NCBI GenBank assembly: GCA_937873255.1
Contig: CALMVM010000065.1
Location: 1-6,645, forward strand
Origin: an uncultured Verrucomicrobiota bacterium
Lineage (GTDB): Bacteria > Verrucomicrobiota > Verrucomicrobiia > Chthoniobacterales > SZAS-18
Reading direction: 5' to 3'
DNA length: 6,645 bases
Positions 5,093 through 6,645 of the stretch are shown in pieces; position 1 is the stretch's first letter, and each line of letters opens with the position of its first letter. The notes under the pieces are model-generated. The model was given only the letters and a program-made list of their open reading frames with translations. It did not search any database and had not been told where the DNA came from. A program made the translations under genes and the position numbers.

Positions 5093-6645
5093 AATACCCG
5101 CACTCCCTGGCGCTCGCACTGCTGCTTGCCGCGCCCCTGGCCGCCGTCGCGCAATCGCCCGGCGTCCACTACGTCGAACCTGCCAAGCCCTACGGCGCGT
5201 CGCCGTTTTTGAAGAACGCGCACAAGACCCCCGTGGACGCCAACGGCACGATTCTCATTCCGCTCCTCACCTGGGCGGCGGACGGCGTGACGGTCAGCGC
5301 CAACAACGGGCTCGAACCCAACCCAAACTCGGCCCTCGCCCGCGCGCTCGGGCATCCGGTGAAGCTGGAAGTCACCGACGATTTCGATAAGCAGGTGCAA
5401 AACTACCTCGCCGGCAAATCGCCCTTTCTGCGCGGCACCGCCGATATGATCGCGCTCGTCTCGCAGGCACTCAAGAACGTCGATCCCGCGCTGGAACCCG
5501 TCGTCATTTTCCAGCTTTCGACCTCCACGGGCGCGGACGGTTTCGTGGCGAAGGATATCGGCCAAGTCGCCGACCTGAAGGGCAAGACCATCGTCACCCA
5601 GATCAACGGCCCGCATCTTTCGCTCATCGGCAACATGCTCAAGGACGCGGGCTTGAGCCCGAAGGACGTGACGATCAAGTTCGTGCGCGACATCACCGCC
5701 GCGCCGGACTTCAAAGCCACCGCCGCCGCCGAGGACCCCGCCAACGCCTTCCGCCGCGACGCGCAGGTCACGGGTGCGGCGTGCATCTCGCCCGACATCC
5801 TCGCGCTGACCGCCGGCGGCACGGTCGGCACCGGCATGGAAGGCACGATCAAGGGCGCGCGGCCGATCTTCACGACGAAGACCGCCTCGCAGATCATCTT
5901 CGACGTTTACGCCGTGCGTCGGGATTTCCTCGGAGATCATCCTCAAATTGTCGAGGCGTTCCGCGATGCGCACCTCAAGCAGCAGGAATATTTCCTGGGC
6001 GAACTGGCGAACATCGAGAAGAAGCGCGACGCCGACCGCAAGCGCGTCGATGCCTTCAAGACGCTCTGCAAGCCGCTGGCGAAAATCTTCATGCAGGACG
6101 ATAACGCCATCAGTGATTACATCGTCTGGGTCGGCCGCGACCTGCAACTGGCTGGGCGTGCGGGCAACGGCAAATTCTTCGACGACGCCAACCCCATCGG
6201 CTTCAAGGCCACGACCGCGCGCATCCAGGATTTCTTCGGCGCGCTCGGCCTGATCGAGAGTCCGTCCAACATCGCCTACAACCGTCCGCCGCTGACGGAA
6301 AAAACTTCCAGCGAACCGGCGCAGAACGCCGTGCCCACGCCGAAGCCGTCGGCGCAGCCCGCGTTCACCTCGACCGAGGCCGTGCGCAAGGCCGCCGACA
6401 GCAAGAACGCCAACGTGATGTACCGCTACACGTTCAAGTTCCCGGTGCAGGTCAGCGATATTAGTTGGCGCGACTACCAGGAGGTTTTCGCGCGCATCCA
6501 CGAAACGGTCACACGCTACGGCGGCGCGGTCGTGCAGTTGCGCGGGCACGCGGATAATTTCTTCTACAATTTCGTCGTCGCCAAGCAGCAGCAGGGCCAG
6601 ACGACCTACCAGCGCCGCGTCGCGGGCACGGACAAGTTCGAGACC
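5089..6645 (+). CDS. Secreted NMT1/SsuA-type periplasmic binding protein fused to an OmpA-like domain (3' partial)
   Basis: ATG 5089 opens a frame that runs to the last base without a stop; 519 residues are visible. Residues 1-22 are a signal peptide: a short basic start, hydrophobic LALALLLAAPLAAVA, then cleavage expected before QSPG. Residues about 50-385 resemble the NitT/TauT/NMT1-like ABC substrate-binding fold: ILIPLLTWAADGVTVSANNG near the start, then DLKGKTIVTQINGPHLSLI, then the second-lobe PDILALTAGG, and TASQIIFDVYAVRRDFL before a helical segment. A Pro/Ala/Thr-rich linker (about 400-430) leads to NANVMYRYTFKFPVQVSDIS (about 441-460) and RGHAD (485-489), which matches the first strand, helix and GH(T/A)D strand of OmpA-like peptidoglycan-binding domains; the rest lies outside the window. 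The role is probably ligand capture or sensing in the periplasm while tethered to the cell wall. The ligand is unknown and no ABC permease or ATPase is in view. It overlaps the upstream gene by ATGA and has no Shine-Dalgarno motif, so it is likely translated by coupling. Confidence 0.85.
   Translation, partial: MKYPHSLALALLLAAPLAAVAQSPGVHYVEPAKPYGASPFLKNAHKTPVDANGTILIPLLTWAADGVTVSANNGLEPNPNSALARALGHPVKLEVTDDFDKQVQNYLAGKSPFLRGTADMIALVSQALKNVDPALEPVVIFQLSTSTGADGFVAKDIGQVADLKGKTIVTQINGPHLSLIGNMLKDAGLSPKDVTIKFVRDITAAPDFKATAAAEDPANAFRRDAQVTGAACISPDILALTAGGTVGTGMEGTIKGARPIFTTKTASQIIFDVYAVRRDFLGDHPQIVEAFRDAHLKQQEYFLGELANIEKKRDADRKRVDAFKTLCKPLAKIFMQDDNAISDYIVWVGRDLQLAGRAGNGKFFDDANPIGFKATTARIQDFFGALGLIESPSNIAYNRPPLTEKTSSEPAQNAVPTPKPSAQPAFTSTEAVRKAADSKNANVMYRYTFKFPVQVSDISWRDYQEVFARIHETVTRYGGAVVQLRGHADNFFYNFVVAKQQQGQTTYQRRVAGTDKFET

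Noticed and set aside
5065..6549. Long minus-strand open frame (494 residues) opposite the binding-protein gene
   Set aside because: It is the antisense shadow of 5089-6645. Its protein is Arg/Gly/Val-rich with no recognisable domain, whereas the + strand has a signal peptide and two clear folds.
1..6645. CRISPR array, prophage, toxin-antitoxin pair or restriction system
   Set aside because: No regularly spaced repeats, integrase, phage genes, nuclease or methyltransferase motifs were seen in any credible gene.

Overview
This is a GC-rich bacterial window (well above 60% G+C by eye). Its codon use strongly favours G or C at the third position, and all genes lie on the + strand. No taxonomic marker is present. 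The mix of a permease–universal stress protein fusion, a periplasmic binding protein with an OmpA-type tail, weak or absent Shine-Dalgarno motifs and a TCATCCTGAG-type palindromic repeat fits a Gram-negative environmental bacterium. A Verrucomicrobiota-like source is my best guess, but this is inference only.

Layout. Bases 1-1977 hold the 3' part of an APC-superfamily amino-acid permease that ends in a UspA-like cytoplasmic domain. Bases 1978-2311 are intergenic and dominated by a 178-base imperfect palindrome (2020-2197), a MITE/REP-like repeat. Bases 2312-2914 encode a small membrane protein with two transmembrane segments, a TPR-like helical region and an acidic tail. Bases 2915-3298 are formally open in the frame of the next gene, but codon use is foreign to the coding regions and the stretch is packed with complementary arms. 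I read it as an untranslated leader or structured RNA ending in a terminator-like hairpin. Bases 3299-5092 encode a large protein of unknown function with an HDSWGHYWQ motif. It overlaps by four bases (ATGA) the last gene (5089 to the window end), a secreted NMT1/SsuA-type periplasmic binding protein joined by a Pro/Ala-rich linker to an OmpA-like peptidoglycan-binding domain that runs off the window.

How they may work together. The last two genes are almost certainly one translationally coupled unit. The structured region in front of them is the natural place for their control: an outer stem encloses several hairpins, one start-site candidate lies inside a hairpin, alternative pairings exist, and a terminator-like hairpin follows. 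The permease and the TPR protein appear to be separate units split off by the repeat. The least explained and most interesting part is 2915-5092: the possible leader RNA plus the unrecognised protein it precedes.
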